Assembly: GCA_021788955.1 (NCBI GenBank)
Contig: JAJYKC010000026.1
Location: 1 to 10,811, forward strand
DNA length: 10,811 nt
Direction of reading: 5' to 3'
DNA from: Acidobacteriota bacterium
GTDB lineage: Bacteria > Acidobacteriota > Terriglobia > Bryobacterales > Bryobacteraceae
Shown here: piece after piece, positions 1-6,977 of the stretch
Numbering within the stretch: the stretch's first letter is position 1
Layout of the letters: each line of letters opens with the position of its first letter
Position numbers and translations under genes: made by a program
The notes under the pieces: generated by a model
What the model was told of the DNA's origin: nothing
The model's database searches: none
Seen by the model: the letters and a program-made list of their open reading frames with translations, nothing else

Positions 1-514
1 CGCGGGCCGGCAACCCCCACTTCAAGAGCCGCTTTTCTCGTCGCCGGCGAAGGCGTCCGGGCAAGCCGATAAAACAGGCGATGCCTAGAAATAGGGCGGT
101 CGGCCAAACCATCCACGCGTGCCAGGTGGGAGCGCGCAGGAAATCGAGGAACTGGTAGTAGAGAAATACGCAGATTTCCCGCGAGGTATGGACTGGCGGC
201 TGGTAGAGGTGAAGGAACCAGAAGGAGTAGATGGCCGCGGCCGCGGTGGCGAGAAACAGAAAGAGAGGAGAACCAAGCAGGAGGCGAATGAGGATCGGCG
301 CGCTCCTGACCGTGCGGGGCGGAGGAACGGCTAGTTCCGGAGGGAGCAGCCATGCCGCTTCGGCCTTTTTCTGGAGTTCGGAGGCAGCCTGGAATATCTC
401 CTCCAGCGACTTGTTGCCGATGCGCCGCTTGGTTTGCACGCCGCTCCAGATGATCATGGCGAGCATGAGGCTGAACCCCGCGGCGACGATCAGGAAGGCA
501 ATTTGGGGTGACAT
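1..514 (-). CDS. Membrane protein of unknown function, C-terminus off the left edge
   Basis: This reading frame is open from an ATG at 514 to the left edge, at least 171 residues without a stop, so the C-terminus is missing. I do not recognise the family. Three hydrophobic stretches look like membrane helices: residues about 5-25 (immediately N-terminal), about 83-105 and about 140-160. A charged, probably helical cytoplasmic segment (residues 27-60, containing SLEEIFQAASELQKKAEAAW) lies between the first and second. The last visible residues are Arg/Lys-rich (RLRRREKR), as expected of a cytoplasmic loop after a helix. Hydrophobic codons and sensible residue composition make this strand the coding one; overlapping plus-strand frames are Arg/Gly-rich shadows. 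No clear Shine-Dalgarno precedes the ATG. It is read in the same direction as the genes to its right, but about 550 bases of gene-poor DNA separate it from them, so a shared operon is unlikely. Confidence 0.7.
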   Translation of the reverse strand, partial: MSPQIAFLIVAAGFSLMLAMIIWSGVQTKRRIGNKSLEEIFQAASELQKKAEAAWLLPPELAVPPPRTVRSAPILIRLLLGSPLFLFLATAAAAIYSFWFLHLYQPPVHTSREICVFLYYQFLDFLRAPTWHAWMVWPTALFLGIACFIGLPGRLRRRREKRLLKWGLPAR

Positions 515-589
515 ATCGAGACGGCCCGGAGGCCGGTTTCAACCCTCGAATGGCGACGAGTCTAGCACTGCTCATCGGGACGGGGCAAC

Positions 590-706
590 TTAGGGGCGCT
601 GTTCCGCGGCGTCATCCGTCGTGGAGTCGTAGTAGCCGATGTAGGAGGGTTCGGTCTGTTGCTGCACACGGATGGTCATCCGTTCGCTGGAGCGCGAATG
701 CTTCAC
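590..706 (-). CDS. Tiny unrecognised ORF overlapping the antitoxin remnant
   Basis: A 38-codon frame starts with GTG and ends in TAA at 590. Its GTG overlaps the TGA of the upstream antitoxin-tail frame (GTGA), the geometry typical of translationally coupled toxin-antitoxin genes. The product has a basic start (VKHSRSSERM) and an acidic, Tyr-rich tail (SYIGYYDSTTDDAAEQ). It does not resemble RelE, ParE, PIN or any other toxin I know, and is far too short for one. It may be a chance frame, a degraded toxin C-terminus or a real small protein. Confidence 0.2.
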   Translation of the reverse strand: MKHSRSSERMTIRVQQQTEPSYIGYYDSTTDDAAEQRP

Positions 707-917
707 TGTGGCGTTTCCTCCAAACCGAACTCGCGACGGATCTCTTCGTGGGAGATCACCGGTCCGCGCCGTTCTTTGCGCCCGGCGGCAGCAGTGAGCG
801 AAGGCAGTCGTGCGCGCCCGGCGCTGCTTTGTCTGAGATGTGATCGAGGAGCGGGTGGAGTTCCTGCCGGATCGTAATTGGTCTGCGCGTTTGGCAGGAA
901 GGCTTCTGTTCGCCCAT
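703..917 (-). pseudogene. Probable broken type II antitoxin gene
   Basis: Two pieces of an antitoxin-like protein lie in different frames. The first starts at an ATG at 917 and includes ITIRQELHPLLDHISD, which resembles the N-terminus of small antitoxins beginning with a 'RQELHxLxDxLxD' helix. It hits a stop at 756. The second piece, in the neighbouring frame, reads RRGPVISHEEIRREFGLEE and stops at 703; 'ISHEEhxREFGL' is a common C-terminus of chromosomal antitoxins that pair with RelE-type toxins. The central acidic segment normally between these parts is missing, so an internal deletion plus frameshift is the simplest explanation. No toxin gene follows. Family assignment is from memory of motif shape and is moderate; the frame break is directly visible. 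Confidence 0.42.
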
Positions 918-1070
918 TGCCAGTGAAAGGAGCCAGAGGTCAGAGATCTCCAAGTCCGCAGACCTGCGGGAGGGATGAATGGCTGCCGGGCTGTGGCGCG
1001 AGAGAGGCAGGCGTTTCTCCGAGGCCGAGAGAATCGAGCGGGAGCGCGATCCTGCCGCGGCTTGCCGAGC

Positions 1071-3197
1071 CTAACGCGGCTGTGCGGCGATGTCGAAGTC
1101 GGTCCACTGTCCGGCTGCGTGCCTACCGGCTTGATCCTGTGAAGAGACGAAGAGGATGTAGCTGCCGGGCGCGAGGGAGGACAGCGGAACAGCGCCGGTG
1201 ACGAGTGTTCCGGGACTACCGCCTGCTTCGGGTTGCAATTGCGGCTGCGGAAGCGCGAGGATCTCTTTTCCGTCTTGGAGGATTACCGCTCGGGCTTCGA
1301 GGGGGGCCGCGCCCGCTTCCGGGTGGGGCGTATTGAAAATGCGGCAGGCGTAGTCGAGCGTGCTCGACGGTTCAAAGACGCGAAAAGCGGCCACGCCGGG
1401 CGCCTGTTCGGTGCGGGGTGCGTCAGACGGGCCGTAAGCAAGCAGACCAGACATGGCCAGCCGGCCGGATTTCAGGTTCGGGACGTAGACCCAGCCGCGC
1501 GCGCTTCCCACCCTCCCACTGCCGTTGTCTTTGACGGCGACCTGCGCCTCGTAGTAGCCGGGGTGCGGCGCGGGAACGGACGTCTCATAGAGCAGACCCT
1601 GTTGCGACGCACGCTGAAAGTCCGTCTCTGTGAAGTTCAGCGGTACCGATCTGGAGGGCTCGCCGGCACGGGCGCCTTTCTCGTCGGTTATGCGGGTGGC
1701 GAGTTCGATTGCGGCGCGGCGCCGGCCGTCTACGCGAGGGGTGAAGGAGATGTCGCGCGTGTCAACGTGCACCAGCAGGTCGATCTCTGGAGCACCGGCG
1801 CTCCGCTCATTGAAGATGGCGGTCAAGCGGAGCGGAAGCGCCGAGGCGGCAAATGGGGAGTCGAGTGCCCGCACGAGTTCGGTCCGGCGATCCATGCCGG
1901 ATTCGAGATGTTCTTTCCTGCCTATGTAGCCGTCGGCATAGCGGACGTGCAGCCGCCTGCGCTTCACGCGGACTCTCAGCCGATGGAAGGGCGGGGGCGC
2001 GTTCTTGGCGGGGGCGAAGAAGTGCTCGGGAGCGCCGGGCTTGAACTCGACCACGTAATAACCTCCAAGGTCGGCAAGCGCGTGTGACATGCCGAAGGCG
2101 ATATCGTTGGTGTCGGCGACTAGGAACCCGCCGGTGGCCTGCGCCAGCGTCCGCATTCCAGCATGAACCATTTCGAGTTCAGCTAGGCCGCGCTGTTGGT
2201 ACCGCTGGGGAAGCTGGGCGGCAATTTCCGGGTTGATCCACTGGTTGATCCCGTTCTGATTCCGATAGTCCTGGGTGACGTCGTAATCCGCGCCGGGATT
2301 CATGCTGTCGAGGGGCGTGGCGTCGACCGGATAAATGGTGGCTCCGGCGCGAATCGCCCGATCAACCAGATCGCCCGTCGGGGTTGCGATCGGTAGATCC
2401 CACTTCGAGCTCATCACCCAGGTTCTATCCGCGGTAAGCCAGTCTTGTGAAATCAGGATCACCGCCTTTTTCCCGGGGAGGGGCTCGATGGCCGCCATCA
2501 CGCGGAGGATCGCGTTCCAGCTCCTCGAATAGGAATCAACGACGAGAAATCGGGCATCCCGCCGGTCCATGGGTAGGCTGCCTCGCTGGAACACCAGGAG
2601 GCCGCGGCCTCCTGGCAGCCAGCGGATCTGCGCGGTTGCGGCGAGCAGGATCCGCCGGTCCCCGGTAAATTGCTCAAGCGCTCCTTCGCCCCCGCTGGTT
2701 CGGATCACGGCTGCCAGGTCGCCCGGCTGGAGGCTTCTTTCGAGAACGGTCTGGATTCCGCGCCGCACCAGCGGCACAACCTCGGGGGCCAGCGACTCGT
2801 CGTCAACCAGGAAAACAATCGTCCGCCGCACGTCGCCGGGGCTGAGCGGGCGGCGCTGCGGCGGGACGGTCAACCTTGACGAATTGTCTCCGCGGCCTGG
2901 CGCGACCGGCCTGGCGCGGGGCAGAGGCGCAGCCGCTGGGACGTAACGGGCCCGCAGGATATTCTGCGGTTTGCCGTCGTCAAGTACCTCGAAGTCGCTG
3001 GACCGAAGGCCGGTAACGCGGCGCCCCTTCGAGTCCGTGACGACGACGTCGACCTGGACCAGATTGACCGAGACGCGGAACGCAGGGTGCTCCTGCGCGG
3101 CCGGTGGGGAGGCGGGCGCCGGTGCTAACAGGACGGTGGCAGCAAGCACGGCCGAGCGAATCGGAGCGGGAAGGTTTCTTGGGCGCGGCTGAGGCAT
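1071..3197 (-). CDS. Secreted VWFA-related acidobacterial domain protein
   Basis: The product is 708 residues from the ATG at 3197. The open frame extends to a GTG at 3257, but the ATG puts a good signal peptide at the very N-terminus: basic RPRNLPAPIR, a hydrophobic SAVLAATVLLA core, and likely cleavage near PPAAQ (residue about 34), so the protein is exported. Next comes the hallmark start of the VWFA-related acidobacterial family (residues about 42-80): VNLVQVDVVVTD, GLRSSDFEVLDDGKPQ. A von Willebrand A-like domain follows (about 126-330), with TIVFLVDDESLAPE where the metal-binding DxSxS would be. Only part of that motif (D, S) is present, so metal-dependent adhesion is uncertain. The C-terminal half is beta-rich (INDLLVHVDT-like and YYEAQVAVKD segments), consistent with extracellular Ig-like folds. 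The role in this family is unknown; protein-protein contact outside the cell is inferred from the fold. It lies 72 bases downstream of the 3270-3713 gene on the same strand. Confidence 0.88.
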   Translation of the reverse strand: MPQPRPRNLPAPIRSAVLAATVLLAPAPASPPAAQEHPAFRVSVNLVQVDVVVTDSKGRRVTGLRSSDFEVLDDGKPQNILRARYVPAAAPLPRARPVAPGRGDNSSRLTVPPQRRPLSPGDVRRTIVFLVDDESLAPEVVPLVRRGIQTVLERSLQPGDLAAVIRTSGGEGALEQFTGDRRILLAATAQIRWLPGGRGLLVFQRGSLPMDRRDARFLVVDSYSRSWNAILRVMAAIEPLPGKKAVILISQDWLTADRTWVMSSKWDLPIATPTGDLVDRAIRAGATIYPVDATPLDSMNPGADYDVTQDYRNQNGINQWINPEIAAQLPQRYQQRGLAELEMVHAGMRTLAQATGGFLVADTNDIAFGMSHALADLGGYYVVEFKPGAPEHFFAPAKNAPPPFHRLRVRVKRRRLHVRYADGYIGRKEHLESGMDRRTELVRALDSPFAASALPLRLTAIFNERSAGAPEIDLLVHVDTRDISFTPRVDGRRRAAIELATRITDEKGARAGEPSRSVPLNFTETDFQRASQQGLLYETSVPAPHPGYYEAQVAVKDNGSGRVGSARGWVYVPNLKSGRLAMSGLLAYGPSDAPRTEQAPGVAAFRVFEPSSTLDYACRIFNTPHPEAGAAPLEARAVILQDGKEILALPQPQLQPEAGGSPGTLVTGAVPLSSLAPGSYILFVSSQDQAGRHAAGQWTDFDIAAQPR

Positions 3198-3269
3198 GAA
3201 CCCGCTCTGCCGCCGCGTCGGCCTCTCTTCTCTGTGTCCGAAAGGTACCGGCTGCACGGGGTCAGCGTT

Positions 3270-3713
3270 TCACGCCGCCGGGGGGCCGAGGCGGGCGATT
3301 TCGGCGAGGACCTTCATCATTTCCGAGTGGGCGATGACGGTGTCGGCGTCGCGTTGGAAGGCTTCGAAGTAGCAGCGCTGGAAGCCGTCGCCGAATTCGG
3401 CAGGGGAGAGGAGGGCGCGGGAGGTGCGGATCAGCATGGCGGCGTCGGCGGTGGTGACGAGTTCGCGGGCGTCGATGGTTTCGTCGATGCGCACGATCAG
3501 TTGGGAGAGTTCGCGGAGCCAGGCGAAGGAGGGGTGGTTGAGGGCGAGGTCGAGGAGTTGGCCGGGGGATTCGATGCGGCGGACTTCGTGGTCGTAGTAG
3601 GCGGCTTCGGAATCGAGGAGGCGCTTATGCAACCGCAGGAGGCCGTTGCGCAGCAGGTTGAGCTGCTGTTCGATTACGTCCGGCGCGGGATCGGCGGCAG
3701 GCATCTCCCCCAT
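3270..3713 (-). CDS. Small helical conserved hypothetical protein
   Basis: The product is 147 residues from the ATG at 3713; a second in-frame ATG lies three codons later. It has no signal peptide or membrane segment, so it is probably cytoplasmic. The sequence looks fully alpha-helical, with segments such as LLRNGLLRLHKRLLDSE (about 20-36), SPGQLLDLALNHPSFAWLR (about 49-67) and LSQLIVRIDE (about 69-78). The pattern 'LHxxLLdxE...SPGqLLxLhhxxPxFAWLRxLSxLIVxIDE' is one I recognise as a widely distributed conserved hypothetical family, but no biochemical role is known to me. It sits between two secreted-protein genes on the same strand (176 bases from one, 72 from the other), so co-transcription with the VWFA-family gene is possible. 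There is no evidence of functional linkage. No obvious Shine-Dalgarno is visible. Confidence 0.75.
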   Translation of the reverse strand: MGEMPAADPAPDVIEQQLNLLRNGLLRLHKRLLDSEAAYYDHEVRRIESPGQLLDLALNHPSFAWLRELSQLIVRIDETIDARELVTTADAAMLIRTSRALLSPAEFGDGFQRCYFEAFQRDADTVIAHSEMMKVLAEIARLGPPAA

Positions 3714-3889
3714 GATAGCGGCCGGGAGCTTTCTTTACTTCGCTCGCGACGGAGCTGCGCGGGTGACGGGGTGGGCCGCTTCCTTGCGGGCGCGGCTCGG
3801 TTACGCAGTCGCCGGTTGGGATGACGCGGGACGGTGCCGCGGGGCGTGGGATCAGGCGGGTCGGAATCAGGCTTTCGCGGCCTGTCGAG

Positions 3890-5245
3890 CTATTCGAGTT
3901 CGAGGGCGGCGACGGAATCCATTTTGTCGATGTCGACGCCGGTGCCTTCCTCGACGGTGTAGGGTTGCAGTTCGATGGGCTTCTGGCCGGGCGCGAGGAG
4001 GCGGACGTGGTGGAATGTGCCGAGAAGGTGGATGGTGATGGATTCGACGGGGAAGTCGGAGTAGTTGATCAGGTGGAGCAGCACGGGGGAGCCGGAGGGC
4101 GCCTGGACGAGATTGGAGATCATGGTCGAGACGTTGAACAGGCGCGCGCCGAGGTTCTGGCGGCCGGTGAGGGAGTTGAGTTCCTTCCAGATTTCGTCGA
4201 GTTGCTGGAGGGAGCTGGCGTCGAGGACGATGGCGCCGTCCTTGGGAAGGACGAATTTCCAGCCCGGAGGGGCGTTCAGGAGCGTGCCGCCGGAGCGGGT
4301 GAATGCGGCGAGCGCGGCACGCTGAGCGGGGGTGAGCGAGGCGGGGTCGACGTCGGCGGCCATGGTGAGGCCTTTCATCGCGCCGGGGGAGATGGTGGAG
4401 GCGGGGAGCGGGCGGACGGGGGTGTGCTTAACGGCGATCATGTCGAGGATGCCGCCGGAAAGCAGCGCGCCGCTGGAGACGCCTTCGACGATGCCAAGAT
4501 CGCTGCGGGGCTGATAGGTGCGCCAGACGGGGTGGTCCTCGTAGAACTGGAGGCACTGTCCGATCTGCGCCCAGGCGGCGAGGGCTTTGGGGTCGCGAGC
4601 GAGGAGGCGCTGGTTGAGGTCGTCATCGAGCGAGACGACCCAGCGTGCGCCGCTCATGGCCGCGTCGCCTATGGTTTGGAGATACCGGTTGGTGGTGATG
4701 ACGGTGTTGGGCGGCGGGAGGTTGGCGATCCAGATGGTGGAGGGTGTAAGGGCGTGGACGAAGCGGAGGAAGCCGGTGTTGGTGTCGATCCAGGGTGCAC
4801 CGCTGGGGGCGGATTTGGCTTGGCCGTCCTTTTGGACCTCGACGCCGGGCCAGATGCCCTGATCGGTGCCGACGATGGGCTCGGCGGCGTCGAACCGCAT
4901 TTTGGCGCGGGGGGAGAGTTCGACGGCGGTGATTTTCGAGTCGGCGAGGGCGTGAGGGATGCGATCGGGGAAGTCGCCTTCGAGGACGACACCGGTAAGG
5001 CCGAGGTTGACGGCTTCTCGAGCCTGGTCGAGGGCGGAGGGGCCGGGGCGGACGACGCCGAGAACCGCGACGCCTTGTTTGGCGGCGGCGGCGGCGAAGG
5101 GCTTGGACCATTTATCGTGTTCGACGAGGAGGCAGTTGACGGGGGTGGGCTTGAGGAGATCGAGGGAAGCGGCGTCCGAGGAGGTCCAGCGGGCCGGCAC
5201 CCACGCGGAGGGGGTGGTGGAAAGCAGGAGCGCGGCGAGAAACAT
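3890..5245 (-). CDS. Exported protein of unknown function, possible barrel plus GATase-like fold
   Basis: The product is 451 residues from the ATG at 5245. A short hydrophobic N-terminus (MFLAALLLSTTPSA) suggests export. If translation began at a CTG seven codons' worth of sequence region upstream (a GGAG lies just before it), the signal would gain a Lys n-region. Residues 35-250 alternate beta strands and helices as in a TIM barrel: VNCLLVEHD, GVAVLGVVRPG, LTGVVLEGDF, ITAVELSPR, STIWIANLPPP, ARWVVSLDDD. Acidic residues at strand ends (E89, D91, E109, D207-D209) are candidates for an active site. Residues 250-335 (GILDMIAVKH, AFTRSGGTLLNAPPGW) resemble the glutamine-amidotransferase-like domain of some glycosidases. 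The final part (VLLHLINYSDFPV) matches the 'HLxNY' beta-sandwich tail common in such enzymes. A carbohydrate-active role is therefore inferred, not shown. The long opposite-strand frame here is Gly/Glu/Asp-rich and is a shadow. Confidence 0.8.
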   Translation of the reverse strand: MFLAALLLSTTPSAWVPARWTSSDAASLDLLKPTPVNCLLVEHDKWSKPFAAAAAKQGVAVLGVVRPGPSALDQAREAVNLGLTGVVLEGDFPDRIPHALADSKITAVELSPRAKMRFDAAEPIVGTDQGIWPGVEVQKDGQAKSAPSGAPWIDTNTGFLRFVHALTPSTIWIANLPPPNTVITTNRYLQTIGDAAMSGARWVVSLDDDLNQRLLARDPKALAAWAQIGQCLQFYEDHPVWRTYQPRSDLGIVEGVSSGALLSGGILDMIAVKHTPVRPLPASTISPGAMKGLTMAADVDPASLTPAQRAALAAFTRSGGTLLNAPPGWKFVLPKDGAIVLDASSLQQLDEIWKELNSLTGRQNLGARLFNVSTMISNLVQAPSGSPVLLHLINYSDFPVESITIHLLGTFHHVRLLAPGQKPIELQPYTVEEGTGVDIDKMDSVAALELE

Positions 5246-5301
5246 GTCTGGAAACTTCAGTTTAGCTCCGTCGGGTGGGGAGTGTGGGAATTCGTGATGA
5301 A

Positions 5302-5377
5302 TGAAGGCTTTTTAATAACCTCTTAAGGGTTGCTTCATGGAGGGCTGGCATGATGGGAACGTAGTCCGAAGGGCTAC
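5302..5377 (+). promoter_or_regulatory. Structured 5' leader of the lysine-rich peptide gene
   Basis: The region between the divergent genes contains an AT-rich patch (TTTTTAATAA, 5309-5318) that could supply a -10 element. This is followed by dyad elements: AACC...GGTT around a CTTAAG core (5317-5331), flanked by imperfect TGAAGGC / GCTTCA arms (5302-5308 and 5332-5337). Downstream is a clean hairpin: GTAGTCC (5361-5367) pairs with GGGCTAC (5371-5377) around a GAA loop, with one G-T pair. It ends nine bases before the Shine-Dalgarno of the peptide gene. A regulatory leader is possible. I could not match it to any riboswitch class I know, and short hairpins occur by chance. Confidence 0.28.
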
Positions 5378-5385
5378 AGACCACC

Positions 5386-5391
5386 AAGGAG
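5386..5391 (+). promoter_or_regulatory. Strong Shine-Dalgarno of the small peptide gene
   Basis: AAGGAG lies nine bases before the ATG at 5401. It is one of the two best ribosome binding sites in the window and is a main reason to accept the 48-codon ORF as a gene. Confidence 0.75.
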
Positions 5392-5400
5392 AAAGCCAGA

Positions 5401-5547
5401 ATGAAGAAGCTGATGACCCTCATGCTCGGCCTGTCGCTCGTAATGGGCGCGACCAGCGTTTTCGCCCAGAATGCTCCCGCCGCCAGCGGCAAGAAGAAGG
5501 CCAAGAAGGCAAAGAAGGCGAAGAAAGCCAAGGACGAGAAGAAGTAA
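5401..5547 (+). CDS. Small exported lysine-rich peptide with KKA repeats
   Basis: The 48-codon gene encodes a textbook signal peptide (MKKLMTLMLGLSLVMGATSVFA, cleavage expected after VFA at residue 22). The predicted mature chain is about 26 residues, of which 12 are Lys. The mature part begins QNAPAASG, followed by four consecutive KKA triplets (residues 32-43) and a KDEKK end. No domain is present. Highly basic exported peptides of this shape could bind acidic surfaces, nucleic acid or polyphosphate, or act as a periplasmic structural or stress peptide; none of these is demonstrated. Support for expression is strong: Shine-Dalgarno at 5386-5391 with good spacing, and an intrinsic terminator 29 bases after the stop. 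It forms its own unit, divergent from the 3890-5245 gene and separated by the terminator from the mobile DNA at 5637. I recognise similar peptides loosely as short 'MKK...AQ..KKxKK' proteins but know no name for them. Confidence 0.75.
   Translation: MKKLMTLMLGLSLVMGATSVFAQNAPAASGKKKAKKAKKAKKAKDEKK
5494..5529 (+). repeat. Four tandem 9-base units coding KKA
   Basis: Units AAGAAGGCC, AAGAAGGCA, AAGAAGGCG and AAGAAAGCC lie head to tail within the peptide gene. The differences are all synonymous, which indicates selection on the protein repeat. Such a track could expand or contract by slippage without shifting the frame. Confidence 0.85.
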
Positions 5548-5575
5548 GCTTTTCGCTTCCTTTTTTCGGAATTCG

Positions 5576-5628
5576 AATCGCGCATGCTGCGCCCCTCAGG
5601 GGGTAGCTGGCATGCGCGATTTCTTTTT
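5576..5628 (+). terminator. Intrinsic terminator of the small peptide gene
   Basis: A perfect 12-base inverted repeat, AATCGCGCATGC (5576-5587) with GCATGCGCGATT (5610-5621), encloses a second nested stem CCCCT/AGGGG. It is followed at once by a T-rich run (TTTCTTTTT). This is the classic rho-independent layout for rightward transcription. The left flank lacks the matching A-run, so it should act only on the plus strand. It closes the peptide gene and insulates it from the decayed insertion sequence that begins a few bases later. Confidence 0.85.
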
Positions 5629-5636
5629 GGGGTTCT

Positions 5637-6877
5637 TCAGAAGAAGTCGTGGGTCGATTCCGGCTCGGGTAATTTGCCAAGTGAGTGAAACAGTGCAAGT
5701 TCGAGGCAATGGACGATGCGGAATCCGTAGGGTTTTCTCATGGTGACTTTCGCTTTGTTATTCAGCCCCTCGACATCTCCGCTGGCAAGCAACTTCTGGG
5801 CGCGAATATAGTTAAGGATCAGTTCGCGGTGCTGGCGCAGTGACCGGGCGATCCTCTTCATAGGCTAGATGCGCGAGCGCATCACCTGCCGACACCAATC
5901 ATCGAGGAACTTTGCGGCCCAGGCGGGCGAGCTGTAATCCCGGAGTTGCTGAAAGGCATCCTTGCAGAAGGTAAGCACGAACGGGCTTTAGTTTGTAGCG
6001 AAGCAAATCGCGTAACCGGAAGCGCCAGCCCGTTTTCAGATTCTCTTCGCGTTTGAGCAGTAGCCAGCGCGACTTCTTCAGCAACGGCACGCCGCCCTCG
6101 CTCGCTATCCGGAGCGGACTTCGTCCAGCGCCTTGTTCATTTTCGCCACTATGCGGAAACGATCGAGGATGTGAAGCGCCTCAGAGCATTTCACGCGAAT
6201 GACTTTCAAATAGGGCTCCCCCGTATCGGAGCAGACGAACACGATCTTCGAAGCCAGCTCGTCGCCGATGACAGTGAAGAATCCCTGAAAGGTTTCGATG
6301 GTTCTTTCGCGGCCCACTCAGAGTTGGTGAGTAATGCCGAGGTCGATCGGATAGACCAGCGCCAGATACTTGTGGCGTCTGCTGGCGTATTGGATTTCAT
6401 CAACGCCGATCGCATCGATTTGGACCGGTACCCGGTGCTCCAGTCCGCAGGTGACGACGTGCTCCACCGCGTCGAAAACCTTGTCCCAGGATGTGCGAAA
6501 GACTGCCGCCGTCTCTTTCCATGAGAGCCACCGCACCCAACGGGCTAGGAAGAGCATGTAGGCTTTGGTCAGCGAGCGTTTGCCGTCGCCCCAGGGAACT
6601 TCTTCGACGGCCACAACGCCACATCGGGGACAGTCGACGCCTCGCATGGTGTGGAGAAGCAAGACGAGAAACCCCCACAGGGGATGAACTCAAAACGCCG
6701 TTCGGCGAGTTGGTGGTAACCGGGCGCCGTCAAATGGCAGCGCGAGCAAACTGCGTTCGAACCCTTGCGCGGCCGTATGGTCACTTCGATGCTCTTTTTG
6801 CCGGCACTGAAGTGAGCGTCCTGGTAGACAAAACCCCGGAAACGATGGCGGCGATTCAGAATCGTGATCAGTTCCAT
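5637..6877 (-). pseudogene. ISL3-family transposase, broken by five lesions
   Basis: Read across frames, this gives a near-complete ISL3-family transposase of about 413 codons, the usual length. It starts at the ATG at 6877 (MELITILNRRHRFRGFVYQD) and ends at 5637 (LPEPESTHDFF). The N-terminal zinc-binding part has CSRC (first pair) and CPRC (RGVDCPRCGV). The DDE residues survive as GVDEIQ, FVCSD and DVEGLNN. Lesions: one C lost from a run (6680-6683), shifting PLWGFLV out of frame; a TGG-to-TGA stop at 6318-6320 between HQL and VGRERT; a frameshift with a small deletion near 6091-6108, before LLKKSRW; one extra C at 5964 after YLL; and a GAG-to-TAG stop at 5865-5867 before PMKRIA. It is therefore inactive. 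I found no convincing terminal inverted repeats or target duplication, so the element's ends are also eroded or unrecognised. Confidence 0.92.
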
Positions 6878-6977
6878 GGTGCTGGAAGCTAGCCGCGGCG
6901 ATCCCTTACCATAACCGGCCGCCGGAGTCGGTGAACGCAGGGCGGCTGCACAGGAGGAATTCGGGATCTGAGCGAAA

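Larger units (their letters stand above)
515..1070. other. Gene-poor stretch with remnants, no intact gene
   Basis: No convincing full-length gene lies between the membrane protein (ends its 5' side at 514) and the stop of the VWFA-family gene at 1071. The minus strand holds a probable broken antitoxin (703-917) and a 38-codon ORF (590-706), listed separately. I see nothing recognisable in 918-1070, including no clear terminator for the VWFA-family gene. Confidence 0.5.

Noticed and set aside
1233..2087. Plus-strand open frame of 284 codons
   Set aside because: It lies entirely inside the VWFA-family gene on the other strand, and its Arg/Gly-rich product has no recognisable features.
3197..3257. 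GTG at 3257 as the start of the VWFA-family protein
   Set aside because: It would add 20 polar, charged residues in front of the signal peptide. The ATG at 3197 places the export signal at the N-terminus.
3821..5326. Plus-strand open frame of 501 codons opposite the exported protein gene
   Set aside because: The translation is dominated by Gly, Glu, Asp and Val with no secondary-structure logic or signal. The minus strand gives a signal peptide and alternating strand/helix pattern. Long antisense frames are expected in such GC-rich coding DNA.
5302..5400. A known riboswitch (c-di-GMP, guanidine, fluoride, cobalamin) upstream of the small peptide
   Set aside because: I compared remembered core motifs of these classes and none matches convincingly. 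Only generic hairpins are present.
6091..6317. The separate transposase-derived frames as independent small genes
   Set aside because: Each matches a consecutive piece of one ISL3 transposase and their breaks are explained by single-base lesions or stops.
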